64,000 nucleotides of DNA from positions 124,001 through 188,000 of the forward strand of contig NZ_FOKE01000001.1 in assembly GCF_900112065.1 (NCBI RefSeq). Direction: 5' to 3'. The position numbers and the translations under genes were made by a program. The notes under the pieces are model-generated. The model was not told where the DNA came from. It searched no databases and saw only the letters and a list, made by a program, of their open reading frames with translations. Below are positions 42,472 through 53,558 of this stretch, piece after piece (position 1 is the first letter of the stretch; every line of letters begins with the position of its first letter). This DNA comes from Cohnella sp. OV330. GTDB lineage: Bacteria > Bacillota > Bacilli > Paenibacillales > Paenibacillaceae.

Positions 42472-45400
42472 CTACTTTTTCACATAAAACTTCATCTCCG
42501 AGAACGACACCCACTCCGGATTGACCAGCGCGTCCGTCGATCCGAACACCGCCACTCTGAAGTATCTCGCATCGATCGACGGGAAGTTGAACGGCATGAA
42601 GTCGCTGGTATCGCCGACCGTATCGCCGCCGTACACGTTCGTCCAGTTCACGCCGTCGTCCGAGACGGAGAACATGATCCGGCTCGACCGGGTGTGACCG
42701 TTGTAGATGGCGAGGTCGAATCGTTCCAGTTGAATCGTCTCCCCGAAGTCGAAGTCGATATGCGTCCCGAAATTGCCTGACCACCGCGAGTTATTGGACT
42801 GGATATTATCGAACAATTTCGGCACGTTTTCCGGAGCGATAGTCGCGGTATAGCTTGCGTACATTTTTTCCTTGAGATTTGCGATCGGGATCGGCGTCAC
42901 CGGCGCAAGCGGCACTCGCTCCCATTGGAGCATCTCCGGCGGCGGCAGGGTCACGATGTTGGCCACTCGCGCATCGCTGTCCCAAGTCACGTCGAGATCC
43001 AGGCTCTCCCCGATAAAGTTCACCGGGATCAACAGCTGGCCGCCTTCAAGCGTAGCCGGTTCGTCCATCGTCACGCTCGCGGCGTTGACCGTCGCAGCAG
43101 CGCTGCCCGCCGTCACGACGATCGTCGTGTTGTCTTTGGTCGCCGTCACGGTCTGGGCGGCTTCGTTCCACGCCGCGTCCATGCCGAGCGCTTCGAGGAC
43201 CTCCTCCGCCGGCACCATCACGCTGTCGCCCGCCAGCTGCGGCGCGACGTCAAGATCCAAGCCCTGTCCGTCGATGCGGACGCGGATCTTTCGCTCCATC
43301 GGCTCAGACGGTACCTCGTCGGCGTACGGAAGCGCGCTTGCGTTCGTCTTTTGCAGCGTATACGTGCCCGGCGTCCCTTGGAAGTAAAGCGTATTGCCGT
43401 CTTTGACGACTTTATACTTCACAGATGCCGTATCGCCTGCCTTCACGGCGGTCCAATCGCCCTCGGCAAGGTCTGTTACCAGAACTTTATAAGTCTGGCC
43501 TGCCTCGCCGTCGAAGGCAATCGTCGCTTCCTGATCGATCAGACCGAAGTCCTTGGCGAAAAAGACGACGCGATCGTAGATTCTGGCGCCCGCATAATCG
43601 TCAGTCTCGGAGTAGTGCACATCCTGCGGCGCTGGACCGTCTACGGCGTCCATCACCTGCATGACGTTCAGGAATCGCGTCTGGTTCGCAGGCGCTTCGT
43701 TCGAGAGCTCGATTCGCCAGTCGCCCGCTTCGAGACTTTGGATGTTGGTGGTACTTCCGGGCTTTCTCGGGTAATTAACGCCGTCTACCTCGTATTCGCG
43801 TCCGGGTCCGCCGATTTTCTCAACCTTCAGATCGTCGGCCTTTGGCAGCAGCGCGTCGGTGACCATCTTGCCTTCATAACCGCGCTCCGTCACCGTATTC
43901 GTGAACCGGCTGCCTTCGCGGACCGGCTCATTGATCGTGTGAAGCAACCATCTTTTTTTGGCGTTCGCATTCGGCGTGTCGATATTGTCGTACACGATCA
44001 TCGCCGCAGGATGCTCGTCGTCCTTAAAGTTCAGGAACGCCATGCTCCTCGTATAATTATCGGTCCTCGTCTTCCCGTACGCCTCCGTGAGTTCGCCTTT
44101 CAAGTACGAATAATCCGGATACATCTCGTCGTCGCCGATGGCGTGGGACAAGATCGTCCCCCTCTGGTAGCCGGGGTCGGTATTCCACTGCTCGACCGTC
44201 CTTGGAATCTCCGTCACGGAGCGTTGATTCGACGGCGAGAATCTCCCCTGATCAGCCGCATTCGCAAGCGGGTCTTCGATCAGCACGACGTTGTGCGCGA
44301 CCGACTGCTTGTTGTAGTTCAGGTCGTGCGGCTGGCCGTATTCGTCGGGAGTCCCGTTGGGGAAGGGCTCGCCGTTGTAAATGCCTGAGTCGAGCGCCAG
44401 GTAACCCTTGTAGTACATCGAGAACGCGCCGGCGTCGACATGCTGGTGGTTGGTCTGGGTCCGTTCCCCGATATTCATCACCGCGACGACCGATTTGGAG
44501 TCCGGTCCTTCATCCCAGCCCGTGCGGGCCACGATCGAGCCGTACGGCGACGGGAAGTACTTGGACAGCGGCGTATCGTAGGTGGACTGCGCCGGCGCTT
44601 CCGGATCGAAGAACAGCATGTAATATAGTTCGTCCTGATAAGTGTTCTGCTTCAGGAACTCGTTCTGCGCTCTCGGATTGCCGTAGACGCTGCCTGCGAT
44701 CATGTTGGTAATGTTGCCATGCACGAAACGTTGCCATGGCGTCTGGTAGAAGGTGTTGAAGTCGTCGCCTTCCGTCATGATGAAGCCGTCCGGCCGGCGG
44801 GTGTACACCTGTCTGTCGAGCGCCAGCCCGACCTTGCTCGTGAGCGGCTCGATGCCGATCGCCTTCCACAGCTGGTTGCCCATCATAATGTACTTCAGCC
44901 GATTGTCTCCATAAGCGGGGCCTTCAAAGGGCATCTCCGCGTCAAGCATGACGTTGAAGCCGGGCATCGTGACATTCAGGAGATAGTCCGCGATGTCGTT
45001 GTAGTACTCGGGATTCGTCTCGTACAGCGCGATGCCCATCGCCAGCTTGAACTGATGGTGCACCTCGCCGTTGGCGTGCCCGGCCAGAATCACCTTGTCG
45101 TTCGTCTTCATCGGATACGGATACTCGAGACCGGTCCTGACCCATACGCCGAGCGCCTGGCGGATGGCCGCCCGCTGTCCCTCGTCCATCAGATCGTAGC
45201 ACCAGTCGTAGACGACGGACTCCAGGAACATCAGGTTGCCTGCTTGTCTGGCGACATCGAAGATGACGCTCGGGTCGGGGTTCAACTGCGTCGTATTCGC
45301 CATGTTAACGGCGATCGAGACCGCTTTTTGACCTGCAGCTTCATCGCCATGGATCAGGTAGAGCAGCGCGTTCGATTTCATGACTTCGACCGTTCTCGGG

Positions 45401-46683
45401 TCGATGTTGGTATATGCGGTTCCCGTCCTGGCTGGAAAGTTGCCTGTCAATTGTCTTTGGGCCTTGGTGTTGATGCTGTCCCACACGCCGTCAAAAGCAG
45501 GGTTGCTTAATCTCGCCTTCAGCGCGGGGAGCGTATCCTTGTTCACGAGCACGCGCGGTCGCTCCGCCGGCGGGATCGGAAGCGGATTGTACTGGCCCGA
45601 TTGCTTGGGCGCGACGGGGAACATAATCGGCGCCGCCGCTTGGAACAAGATGGTCGGGTTGGTCGTCAGATCGCCGACCTTCTCGGTCACCTTGCCAGCG
45701 TAGGTCATCGCGAACGTGTAGGTTCCCGGCAGCAGCTCCTTGCTCGCCGTGCCGCCCACCGTCGTGCCGAACGTCCGCCAGCCGGTCGCGTAATACGACG
45801 CCGTGCCGCCGCTCAGCGGGTAGCCTTGCTCGTTTTTCAGCCGCACGGTCGCCTTGACCGTCCGGAAGACGATGACCGGATCTGTGCCGATCTGCTGCGC
45901 CTTGTCCATGCGTGTGCCTTCATAGTCCACATGGAACGTATAATTGCCCGGCAGCAGCTCCTTGCTCGCCTCGCCGCCGGCAACGACTCCGAACGTTTTC
46001 CAGCCTTCGGAGCCGTAGTAGGACGCCGTGCCGCCGTTAAGCGGACTGCCCTGGCTGTCCTTGAGCTGTACTTTTGCTTTCACCGTCTGGAAGACGACGA
46101 CCGGATCGGTGCCGGTGTTCTGCGCTTTGCTCGTTCTCGTGCCTTCATAATCTACGTTGTACGTATAAGAGCCGGGCAGCAGCTCTTTACTGACTTCGCC
46201 GTTCGCGATGGTCCCGAACGTCTTCCAGCCCGAAGCGTAATAAGAGACAACTCCGCCGCTAAGCGGATTCCCTTGGCTATCCTTCAGCTTCACCTTGACG
46301 TTCACCGTCTGGAAAGCGACGAGCGAATCGACGCCCGTGTCCTGCGCTTTTTCCAGGTACGTCCCCTCGTATGCCACATGGAACGTATACGACTTGTCCG
46401 GCAGCGTCTTGCTCGCGATGCCTGTCGCATCCGTCGTGCCGAACGTCTTCCAACCCGCATCGTAGTAATCGACGGTCGCGCCCGCGAGCGGATTGCCGTT
46501 GCTGTCCTTCAACTGGACTTTGACGGCATCCGGATCTCCGTATACACTCTCGGACACCGACGTTTGCGGCTCGACCGCCGCCGCCCGCTGCGGGGCCAAT
46601 CCAAATAAAAATCCTCCTATCATAGCCAGACATAACATCATGGAAATCCACTTTTTGTTCGTCCCAGTTAACCAACTGGTCAT
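42472..46683 (-). CDS. Secreted heparinase II/III-type lyase, tandem copy B
   Basis: The 1403-residue protein has the same domain order as copy C: signal peptide, four ~75-residue repeats, heparinase II/III-type region with [14 protein letters not shown] and [15 protein letters not shown], copper-amine-oxidase-N-like stalk, F5/8 type C domain. The first ~130 residues are the same as in copy C and the DNA there is almost unchanged (about 46310-46608 against 41880-42170), whereas later parts differ at scattered positions. This indicates recent duplication or gene conversion. The start at 46683 (MTSWLTG) has AAAGGG upstream. Confidence 0.86.
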   Translation of the reverse strand: MTSWLTGTNKKWISMMLCLAMIGGFLFGLAPQRAAAVEPQTSVSESVYGDPDAVKVQLKDSNGNPLAGATVDYYDAGWKTFGTTDATGIASKTLPDKSYTFHVAYEGTYLEKAQDTGVDSLVAFQTVNVKVKLKDSQGNPLSGGVVSYYASGWKTFGTIANGEVSKELLPGSYTYNVDYEGTRTSKAQNTGTDPVVVFQTVKAKVQLKDSQGSPLNGGTASYYGSEGWKTFGVVAGGEASKELLPGNYTFHVDYEGTRMDKAQQIGTDPVIVFRTVKATVRLKNEQGYPLSGGTASYYATGWRTFGTTVGGTASKELLPGTYTFAMTYAGKVTEKVGDLTTNPTILFQAAAPIMFPVAPKQSGQYNPLPIPPAERPRVLVNKDTLPALKARLSNPAFDGVWDSINTKAQRQLTGNFPARTGTAYTNIDPRTVEVMKSNALLYLIHGDEAAGQKAVSIAVNMANTTQLNPDPSVIFDVARQAGNLMFLESVVYDWCYDLMDEGQRAAIRQALGVWVRTGLEYPYPMKTNDKVILAGHANGEVHHQFKLAMGIALYETNPEYYNDIADYLLNVTMPGFNVMLDAEMPFEGPAYGDNRLKYIMMGNQLWKAIGIEPLTSKVGLALDRQVYTRRPDGFIMTEGDDFNTFYQTPWQRFVHGNITNMIAGSVYGNPRAQNEFLKQNTYQDELYYMLFFDPEAPAQSTYDTPLSKYFPSPYGSIVARTGWDEGPDSKSVVAVMNIGERTQTNHQHVDAGAFSMYYKGYLALDSGIYNGEPFPNGTPDEYGQPHDLNYNKQSVAHNVVLIEDPLANAADQGRFSPSNQRSVTEIPRTVEQWNTDPGYQRGTILSHAIGDDEMYPDYSYLKGELTEAYGKTRTDNYTRSMAFLNFKDDEHPAAMIVYDNIDTPNANAKKRWLLHTINEPVREGSRFTNTVTERGYEGKMVTDALLPKADDLKVEKIGGPGREYEVDGVNYPRKPGSTTNIQSLEAGDWRIELSNEAPANQTRFLNVMQVMDAVDGPAPQDVHYSETDDYAGARIYDRVVFFAKDFGLIDQEATIAFDGEAGQTYKVLVTDLAEGDWTAVKAGDTASVKYKVVKDGNTLYFQGTPGTYTLQKTNASALPYADEVPSEPMERKIRVRIDGQGLDLDVAPQLAGDSVMVPAEEVLEALGMDAAWNEAAQTVTATKDNTTIVVTAGSAAATVNAASVTMDEPATLEGGQLLIPVNFIGESLDLDVTWDSDARVANIVTLPPPEMLQWERVPLAPVTPIPIANLKEKMYASYTATIAPENVPKLFDNIQSNNSRWSGNFGTHIDFDFGETIQLERFDLAIYNGHTRSSRIMFSVSDDGVNWTNVYGGDTVGDTSDFMPFNFPSIDARYFRVAVFGSTDALVNPEWVSFSEMKFYVKK

Positions 46684-46734
46684 TTTATTCACCCTTTCGG
46701 CGTATGCCCGACGGCATGTATACGAATCGACTTT

Positions 46735-46799
46735 ATTGTAATGGAAACGCTATCAAGTTCGTCCCCGTCAAACTTTCGATTTCATGGAGGAAATTAAGG
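46735..46799 (-). promoter_or_regulatory. Promoter of lyase B with shared motif
   Basis: A TACAAT -10 box (46735-46740) lies exactly 20 bases from the 39-bp motif at 46761-46799, with a cre-like site between. The arrangement matches lyase C. Confidence 0.65.
46742..46755 (+). promoter_or_regulatory. cre-like site in the lyase B promoter
   Basis: TGGAAACGCTATCA is identical to the lyase C site and placed in the same way relative to the shared motif. Confidence 0.5.
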
Positions 46800-46854
46800 A
46801 GGCTTGAACGGACTTATGCGGCGGCACCGCACAACTCGCCTTTTGTTCCTGATT

Positions 46855-47129
46855 GGGACTTCTCGCGGACCTTGGGATAGCGCGGGGTATCGTTTGTTTC
46901 TGGTTGAGACTTCTTGCGAACCAAGGGACATCGCGAGGTATTGTTTGTTTCTGGTTGAGACTTTTCGCGGGCCATGGGACAGCGCGGAGGATTGTTTGTT
47001 TCTAGTTGAGACTTCTCGCGGACCAAGGGACCGCGCGGGAGCCAGTTTGTTTCTGGTTGAGACTTCTCGCGGACCAAGGGACCGCGCGGGGGCCAGTTTG
47101 TTTCTGGTTGAGACTTCTCGCGGACGGAA
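46855..47129. repeat. Tandem array of six 51-bp units
   Basis: The anchor GAGACTTCTCGCGGAC (with variants) recurs at 46855, 46906, 46957, 47008, 47059 and 47110, each exactly 51 bases apart. The rest of a unit reads CAAGGGAC, CGCGCGGG and TTTGTTTCTGGTT. A single decayed unit also occurs at about 42370-42415 between lyases B and C. Confidence 0.92.
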
Positions 47130-47182
<53 letters not shown>

Positions 47183-47195
47183 AGCAACTTCGCGC

Positions 47196-47226
47196 AAAAA
47201 GCCGGACGAACATCGTCCGGCTTTTT
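47196..47226 (-). terminator. Terminator of lyase A
   Basis: AAAAAGCCGGACGA and TCGTCCGGCTTTTT form a symmetrical stem with T runs on both strands, ten bases after the lyase A stop. Confidence 0.85.
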
Positions 47227-47235
47227 CCATCTCTT

Positions 47236-50200
47236 TTATTTCTCAACGTAGAACTTCATCTCCGAGAACGACACGAAGGTCGGATTCGACACCTGCGGCG
47301 TTGTCGAGCCGAACACGGTTACTTTGAAGTATCTACAGTTCAACGACGGCAGGTTAAAAGTAATGAAGGCGCCTGCGTCCCCGACCGCATCTCCGCCGTA
47401 AACGTCCGTCCAATTCTCCCCGTTCTGCGATACCGACAGCATAAACCGGTTCGTCCGCGTCTGCGCGTAGTTATGAGGCGCGATGTCGACTCGCTCGAGC
47501 TCGATCGGCGCGCCGAAGTCGAAGACGATTTGCGTTCCGTAGTCTCCTGACCAGCGCGAGATATTGGCGAAGTCGTCGTCGAACAATTTCCAAATGTTCG
47601 CCGGTACGTAATTCGTCCTGAAGCGCTTATACTTGATTTCTTTCAAGTCCGTCATCGGAATCGGCGTCACCGGCGCAAGCGCGACCGGCTGATAGGTCGG
47701 AGCGACGGCCGGCGCTTTCGACACGATCTCGACGACTTGATCGGCACTCTTCCACGTCACCGTGAAATTCAGGATGTTCGCGATAAAAGCTGCCGGAATC
47801 AGCATCTGCTCGTTCGTGCCGGTCGCGGCGGCGGTCATCGTCGCATTCTGACTGTTGATCTTCGCAGTGGCGCTGCCCGTCACGAATTGAACCGTCTTGG
47901 TCCCGATCGTCGCCGTAGCGGTGTTGGTGGTCGCGTTCCAGGCAAACGTCATGCCCAGCTCTTCGAGAACGCCCTTGGCCGGAACCATCGGGATTCCGTT
48001 CACCAACTGGGGCGACACGGCCAGATCCTGCCCCTGCGCATCGACTCTGACGCGCACCTTGCGCTCCACCGGCTCCGAAGGAACCTTGGCAGCGAGCGGA
48101 AGCGCGCTGGCATCCGCCTTTTGCAGCGTATAGGTGCCCGGCGTGCCCTCGAAATAAATCGTATTGCCCGCTTGAACGGCTTGATACTTCACGGTCGCCG
48201 CGGATCCGCCCTGCTTGACCACCGTCCAATACCCGGCTTCGAGGTCCGCCACCAGAATCTTGTAGATCTGTCCCGCTGCGCCATCGAAGGCGATCGTCGC
48301 TTGCTGATCCACAAGGTCGAAGTCCTTGGCGAAAAAGACGACGCGATCCTGAATTCTGGCTCCTGCATAATCGTTCGTTTCGGAATATTGAACGTCAAGC
48401 GGCGCGGGGCCTTCTACGGCATCCATCACCTGCATCACATTCAGAAACTGCGTATGGTTTGCCGGCATCTTGTTAGAAAGCTCGATTCGCCAATCGCCCG
48501 CTTCGAGGCTCTGGATGTTGCTCGGATTGCCGGGATTTCTCGGGAAATTAACGCCGTCCACTTCGAATTCGCGTCCGGGACCGCCGATCTTCTCGACATC
48601 CAGATCGTCCGCTTTCGGCAGCAGCGCGTCGGTGACCATCTTTCCGTCATAGCTCCGCTCCGTCACCGTATTCGTGAATCGGCTGCCTTCGCGAACGGGC
48701 TCGTTGATCGTGTGAAGAAGCCATCTTTTCTGGGCGTTCGCATTCGGCGTATCGATATTGTCGTACACGATCATCGCCGCAGGATGCTTGTCGTCCTTAA
48801 GGTTCAGAAACGCCATGCTTCTCGTATAGTTGTCGGTCCTCGTCAGGCCGTACGCCTCCGTGAGATCGCCCTTCAGGTACGAGTAATCCGGGTACATCTC
48901 GTCTTCGCCGATGGCGTGAGACAGGATCGTTCCTCTCTGGTAGCCGGGATCGGTATTCCATTGCTCGACCGTCTTCGGAATCTCTGTCACGGAGAGTTGA
49001 TTCGACGGCGAGTACCTCCCCTTGTCGGATGCAAGCGGATCTTCGATCAGCACGACGTTGTGCGCGACCGACTGCTTGTTGTAGTTCAGATCGTGCGGTT
49101 TGCCGTATTCATCGGCGGTTCCGTCCGGGAAGACGCCGCTGTAAATACCGGAGTCGATTGCAAGATTACCCTTGTAATACATAGAGAACGCGCCTGCGTC
49201 GACATGCTGGTGGTTCGTCTGGGTCCGCTCGCCGATGTTCATGATCGCGACGACGGCCTTGGAATCCTGCCCTTCGTCCCAACCTGTGCGGGCTACAATG
49301 GAGCCGTACGGCGCCGGGAAATACCGGGACAGCGGCGTGTCGTAAACGGACTGCGACGCCGCGGCTGGGTTGAAGAACAGCATATAGTAGAAATAGTCTT
49401 CAATCGTATTCTGTTTAAGATACTCGTTCTGTGCTCTCGGATTGTTGTAGACGCTGCCTGCGAGCAAGTGGGTGAGATTGCCATGGTTGAACCGGCTCCA
49501 AGCGGATTGGTAACTCGCGTTAAAGTCGTCGCCCTCGGCCATGATGAAGCCGTCCGATCTGCGCGTGTATACCCATCTGTCGAGCGCCAGTCCGACCTTG
49601 TCCGAGAGCGGATGGACGCCGATCGCCTTCCACAGCTCGTTGCCCATCATAATATAACGAAGCCGGTTGTCCCCATAGTCCGGGCCTTCGAAGGCCATCT
49701 CCGCGTCGAGCATGACGTTGAATCCCGGCAGCGTCATGTTTAAGAGGAAGTTAGAAATATTGTTATAGTACTTGGGATCCGTATCGTATATCGCGATCGC
49801 CATCGCCAGTTTAAACTGATGATGCACGTCGCCGTTGGCGTGTCCCGCGATGATCTGCATATCGGGTGGATTTAACGGATAATTGTACTCCAAGGCGTTC
49901 TCGACCCAGGTCTTAAGCGCGTCGCGGACGATCTTTCTCTGGTCTATGCCATCATTCGCATCCTCGTCGATGAGATCGTAGCACCAGTCGTACACGAGCG
50001 ATTCGAAAAACATCAGGCTGCCCATGACTCTGCCGACGTTGAACACCGTCGTGCCGTTCGTCCGGTCCTGATTCCATTGCGCCGTCTGCGCCATATTCAC
50101 GGCAATCGTGGCCGCTTTTCGGCCGGCTGCCGTATCGTCGTAAATTAAATAGCGAAGCGCGTTCGCTTTCATGACTTCCACCGTATTGGCGTCGATGTTG

Positions 50201-51489
50201 GTGATCTTATCGCCCCGCGGAGAGAAACTGCCCGTCGCCGCCTCTTGCGCTTTGGCGTTTATTTTCGTCCATGCATCATTAAACGCCGTGTTCTGCAGCT
50301 TCGTCTTGAGCGCCGGCAGCGTCTGGTCGTTGACCATCACGCGCGGACGGTCCGCCGGCGGCACCGGGATCGGATCGTACTGCCCCGATTGCTTGGGCGC
50401 GACGGCTAAGGTAAACATTGCTTGTACCTGGAATAGAATGGTCGGATTCGCCGCCAGATCGCCGTTCTGCTGGCTGGACGCGCCGTTATACATCATCTTA
50501 AAGGCATAAGAACCCGGCAGCAGCTCTTTGCTCACCGTGCCGCCCACCGTCGTGCCGAACGTCCTCCAGCTATTCGCGCCATAATAGGACGCGACGCCGC
50601 CGCTCAACTGATAGCCCTGCTGGTTTTTCAGCTGCACGACGGCTTTCACCGTCTGGAATAAGATGATCGGATCGGTGCCGATCTGCTGCGCCTTCTCGCT
50701 CTTGGTGCCTTCATAATCCACATGGAACGTATAAGAGCCCGGGAGCAGCTCTTTACTCGCTTCTCCTCCGTTTACGGCGCCGAAGGTCTTCCAGCCTTCG
50801 GAGCCGTAATAGGTGGCCGTGCCGCCGCTAAGCGGATTCCCCTGACTGTCTTTCAGCTGCACCTTCGCCTTCACCGTCTGAAAGATGACGACCGGATCCG
50901 TGCCAATCTGCTGCGTCTTCTCGCTTTTGGTTCCTTCATAATCCACATGGAACGTATAGGAGCCCGGGAGCATCTCTTTGCTCGCTTCGCCGCCGGTTAT
51001 ATTGCCGAACGGCTTCCAGCCGCCGGTACCGTAATAAGTAGCAGTGCCCACGCTTAGCGGACTCCCCAGACTGTCCTTCAGCCGAACCTTGACGTTCACC
51101 GTTTGGAATGCGACGAGCGGATCCGTGCCTGTATGCTGGGTCTTGTCCTGCTTGGTTCCTTCGTATTCAATATGGAACGTATACGATTTGTCGGGCAGGA
51201 TTTTCGTGGCGATACCAGTTGCGTCGGTCGTCCCTAATGTATGCCATCCGGCGTCGTAATAGGTAACGGCCGCTCCTGCAAGCGGATTGCCGGCGCTGTC
51301 TTGCAATTGTACGGTGACGGTGTCGGGATCGACGGCCGTCGCCGCGTTCGTTTCCTCATTCGCGCTCGGTGCCGTCTCCTCTGCCCCCGCACGCTGCGGC
51401 GTCGAACCGAATAGCAAACCTCCTGCCATAGCCAAACATAACATCAGCGAAATCCATTTTCTGCTCATTCCGGTCAAGTAAGCCGTCAT
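47236..51489 (-). CDS. Secreted heparinase II/III-type lyase, tandem copy A
   Basis: The 1417-residue protein is the most diverged of the three tandem lyases. After the signal peptide come four ~75-residue repeats starting at about 55, then the heparinase II/III-type region with [29 protein letters not shown] and [14 protein letters not shown], a copper-amine-oxidase-N-like stalk (about 1140-1260) and an F5/8 type C domain. A short insert, DEDANDGIDQRK, is absent from the other copies. The start at 51489 (MTAYLTG) has AAAGG nine bases upstream and matches the paralogues; an ATG three codons earlier is too close to that site. Its upstream region lacks the shared promoter motif but has a terminator and a small leader frame, so it may be transcribed from the binding-protein promoter. 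Confidence 0.85.
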   Translation of the reverse strand: MTAYLTGMSRKWISLMLCLAMAGGLLFGSTPQRAGAEETAPSANEETNAATAVDPDTVTVQLQDSAGNPLAGAAVTYYDAGWHTLGTTDATGIATKILPDKSYTFHIEYEGTKQDKTQHTGTDPLVAFQTVNVKVRLKDSLGSPLSVGTATYYGTGGWKPFGNITGGEASKEMLPGSYTFHVDYEGTKSEKTQQIGTDPVVIFQTVKAKVQLKDSQGNPLSGGTATYYGSEGWKTFGAVNGGEASKELLPGSYTFHVDYEGTKSEKAQQIGTDPIILFQTVKAVVQLKNQQGYQLSGGVASYYGANSWRTFGTTVGGTVSKELLPGSYAFKMMYNGASSQQNGDLAANPTILFQVQAMFTLAVAPKQSGQYDPIPVPPADRPRVMVNDQTLPALKTKLQNTAFNDAWTKINAKAQEAATGSFSPRGDKITNIDANTVEVMKANALRYLIYDDTAAGRKAATIAVNMAQTAQWNQDRTNGTTVFNVGRVMGSLMFFESLVYDWCYDLIDEDANDGIDQRKIVRDALKTWVENALEYNYPLNPPDMQIIAGHANGDVHHQFKLAMAIAIYDTDPKYYNNISNFLLNMTLPGFNVMLDAEMAFEGPDYGDNRLRYIMMGNELWKAIGVHPLSDKVGLALDRWVYTRRSDGFIMAEGDDFNASYQSAWSRFNHGNLTHLLAGSVYNNPRAQNEYLKQNTIEDYFYYMLFFNPAAASQSVYDTPLSRYFPAPYGSIVARTGWDEGQDSKAVVAIMNIGERTQTNHQHVDAGAFSMYYKGNLAIDSGIYSGVFPDGTADEYGKPHDLNYNKQSVAHNVVLIEDPLASDKGRYSPSNQLSVTEIPKTVEQWNTDPGYQRGTILSHAIGEDEMYPDYSYLKGDLTEAYGLTRTDNYTRSMAFLNLKDDKHPAAMIVYDNIDTPNANAQKRWLLHTINEPVREGSRFTNTVTERSYDGKMVTDALLPKADDLDVEKIGGPGREFEVDGVNFPRNPGNPSNIQSLEAGDWRIELSNKMPANHTQFLNVMQVMDAVEGPAPLDVQYSETNDYAGARIQDRVVFFAKDFDLVDQQATIAFDGAAGQIYKILVADLEAGYWTVVKQGGSAATVKYQAVQAGNTIYFEGTPGTYTLQKADASALPLAAKVPSEPVERKVRVRVDAQGQDLAVSPQLVNGIPMVPAKGVLEELGMTFAWNATTNTATATIGTKTVQFVTGSATAKINSQNATMTAAATGTNEQMLIPAAFIANILNFTVTWKSADQVVEIVSKAPAVAPTYQPVALAPVTPIPMTDLKEIKYKRFRTNYVPANIWKLFDDDFANISRWSGDYGTQIVFDFGAPIELERVDIAPHNYAQTRTNRFMLSVSQNGENWTDVYGGDAVGDAGAFITFNLPSLNCRYFKVTVFGSTTPQVSNPTFVSFSEMKFYVEK

Positions 51490-51507
51490 TTTTTTCATCC
51501 TTTCCCG

Positions 51508-51606
51508 TTAGGCTGGATTCTCGTTTGTTCCGATATGCTCCTGCCATGCGTACCGTGTCGACGCCTGATTTCCTGCCGGCAGGCAGGCGACCGATCTGTT
51601 CGTCAA
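51508..51606 (-). CDS. Possible leader peptide upstream of lyase A
   Basis: A 33-codon frame starts at a TTG with an excellent AAAGGAGGTG site five bases upstream and stops ten bases before the start region of lyase A. The peptide begins TNRSVACLPAGN and resembles nothing I recognise. It lies between the terminator of the binding-protein gene and the lyase, so it may couple translation or act as an attenuator. It may also be chance. Confidence 0.35.
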   Translation of the reverse strand: MTNRSVACLPAGNQASTRYAWQEHIGTNENPA

Positions 51607-51644
51607 TTTCACCTCCTTTCTGCGAGAGATCGACCGAGCCCATC

Positions 51645-51697
51645 AAAAAAGCGGGATACAACGGCATCTTGGAGTCTGAGCCGCGGTATCCCGCTTT
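51645..51697 (-). terminator. Terminator between binding-protein gene and lyase A
   Basis: AAAGCGGGATAC and GTATCCCGCTTT form a 12-bp stem around a 26-base loop that has its own short stem. On the minus strand the T run TTTTTTGATG follows. Confidence 0.75.
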
Positions 51698-51729
51698 GGT
51701 CGTTCGGTCTTGCTTATTTGCCTTACGGT

Positions 51730-53340
51730 TTACGGATTGCTCGCGATAAACGCGTCGATCTGCTTCTGCATCTCGGCCTGAACCTTGTCGATTCCCGCCT
51801 GCTTCAGCTTCTCCTGAGCGATGGGAATGCCGTCGGCCGGCTTCACGAGACCATGGTATATCGGCAGCAGGTACGTTTTCTGAACGTTCCCCAGCGCAGC
51901 CAGCTCGTTTTTGATATTCGTGTCGTCCAGCACGAATGTCGCCAGCGCGGTATCGACGATTTTATTCGCTTTCCAGTCGGCATAGGTCGACGTCAAGAGA
52001 TCGCCGGCCGCGCCTTCGAGCTGACGGTACAGCCCGGACGTTCTCCAGCCCCATGGGCAAGCGCCGTCCGGCGGATAGCCGGTAGAGCCCGGCAGACTCT
52101 TGTACTTATCGTCGCCAACCGGCTCCCAATGCTTGCCCTTGATGCCGTAGGTCGTCAGATCGAACAGCTCCTTGTCGTAGCGGAGCAGATCGAGCGCCAT
52201 CAGCGCCCGCTCGGGATGCTTCGACGTGGCGTGGATGCCGATCCCGCCGCCGTTCAGCGGCGAGCGGTATCGCTTGGCATCCGGGGTGAGATCGACGACT
52301 TCCGGCTTCCACTCCGGATGGGCCAGATTGATGGCGTCCATCGTACCCGCCAGCGTCAGGAGATTGCCGGTATGGGCTGCCGTCTTGCCTTCCTTGAACG
52401 CCGCGAGCCAATCGGTCTTGGATACGATCGCATCCTTCGGCCATGCGCCTTTCTGGGCCATATCATAGAGGATATTCAACTTCTCTACGTACTTCGGATC
52501 CTCCAGGTAGTTGGCGAGCGTCGGGTGTTCGCTCTGCATATCGTAGACGAGCGGGACGCTGCCATGCACGAAGAGACGCTGCAGATCGGCGACCATGACC
52601 GGCATGGCCGTGCCGTTCAAGTTAACGCTCGGTCCGCCGAAGGGAATGATGCCTTTCTCGTTCTGGGCGATCGTCTCCAGGAAGTTGGCGAAATCGACTT
52701 GCGACTTCACTTCAGGCAGATTGTATTTCTCTCTCAAATCCCCGCGGATAATCGCCATCGCATATCCGGATTCGAAGTAATCGTATGGAACCATGTAGAG
52801 TTTGCCGTCCACTCTGGCTTGCTTCCAACCGAGCGGATCCTCTTTTTCCCAGGATGTCGGCGCGTACTTCTTGAGCATGTCTTCCGTTAGCTCCAAGAAT
52901 CCGCCCTTGCGGGCCGTCGGTTGATAGAACGACCAGGAGCTTGTGAAGGCCATGTCGAAATCTTCGTTTGCCGCAAACATGAGCGGATACTTTTGCGCAT
53001 GCTCGTTCCAGTCGAGGAATCGCAGCTCTATCGTGGCATTGATTTTTTCCTTCAGGATCTTGTTGACTTCCCCGTACACCTCGTCCGTGTCAGCCGGCTT
53101 TGGGCCGAGCAAGACCATCTTCAACGTGACAGGTTCGGACGTATCGATCGCGTCGGCCGACGCGCCGGCGGTGGATGCCGCAGTCGACGATGCAGGCGCC
53201 GTCGATGCCGGTGCAGACGAGGACGCGCCGCTTCCGTTGTTCCCGTTGTTGCTGCACGCGCTCGCCAGCATGCTGAGCATCAGCGTCAGCGCGATGCCGG
53301 GCCATAACCTTTTCTTCTTCATGCTCGTCCTGCCTTTCAT
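51730..53340 (-). CDS. Sugar-binding lipoprotein, paralogue of the 36402 gene
   Basis: The 536-residue lipoprotein has a signal ending LASAC and a long Ser/Ala/Thr linker (about 30-65). The solute-binding fold is nearly the same as in the 36402 protein (MVLLGPKPADTDEVYGEVNK; PERALMALDLLRYDKELFD; DGIPIAQEKLKQAG). The start at 53340 has GAGGGGGA seven bases upstream; an ATG at 53322 is an alternative. It follows the AraC regulator on the same strand but has its own promoter with the shared motif. No permeases are adjacent. Confidence 0.87.
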   Translation of the reverse strand: MKGRTSMKKKRLWPGIALTLMLSMLASACSNNGNNGSGASSSAPASTAPASSTAASTAGASADAIDTSEPVTLKMVLLGPKPADTDEVYGEVNKILKEKINATIELRFLDWNEHAQKYPLMFAANEDFDMAFTSSWSFYQPTARKGGFLELTEDMLKKYAPTSWEKEDPLGWKQARVDGKLYMVPYDYFESGYAMAIIRGDLREKYNLPEVKSQVDFANFLETIAQNEKGIIPFGGPSVNLNGTAMPVMVADLQRLFVHGSVPLVYDMQSEHPTLANYLEDPKYVEKLNILYDMAQKGAWPKDAIVSKTDWLAAFKEGKTAAHTGNLLTLAGTMDAINLAHPEWKPEVVDLTPDAKRYRSPLNGGGIGIHATSKHPERALMALDLLRYDKELFDLTTYGIKGKHWEPVGDDKYKSLPGSTGYPPDGACPWGWRTSGLYRQLEGAAGDLLTSTYADWKANKIVDTALATFVLDDTNIKNELAALGNVQKTYLLPIYHGLVKPADGIPIAQEKLKQAGIDKVQAEMQKQIDAFIASNP

Positions 53341-53450
53341 CCGCGTTCCCCCTCGATAATAGCTCGCACTTGCTTCATTTCATCGGAATAAACCGGGCGT
53401 GCTCCTCGGCCTCGACTCGCCGCGCTTTGTCGCCGGCCTCGATTGACCTC

Positions 53451-53515
53451 ATTATACGAAGTCCGGCGTCCGGAATGTCCCCCCTAATCTTCCGACTTTC
53501 TGTGCGGTTTTAAGA
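53451..53515 (-). promoter_or_regulatory. Promoter of the sugar-binding gene with shared motif
   Basis: A TATAAT -10 box (53451-53456) lies exactly 20 bases from the 39-bp motif at 53477-53515. This is the most diverged copy, but the CTTAA, AA, TC, AAG, TT and GGGG blocks are all in register. Confidence 0.62.
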
Positions 53516-53522
53516 TTCGCGC

Positions 53523-53556
53523 AAAAAACGCCCGGCCGGCGTACCGGACGGGCGTT
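53523..53556 (-). terminator. Terminator of the second AraC regulator gene
   Basis: AACGCCCG-type stem arms (53527-53556) are followed on the minus strand by TTTTTTGCG, directly after the stop codon at 53559. Confidence 0.82.
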
Positions 53557-53558
53557 GC

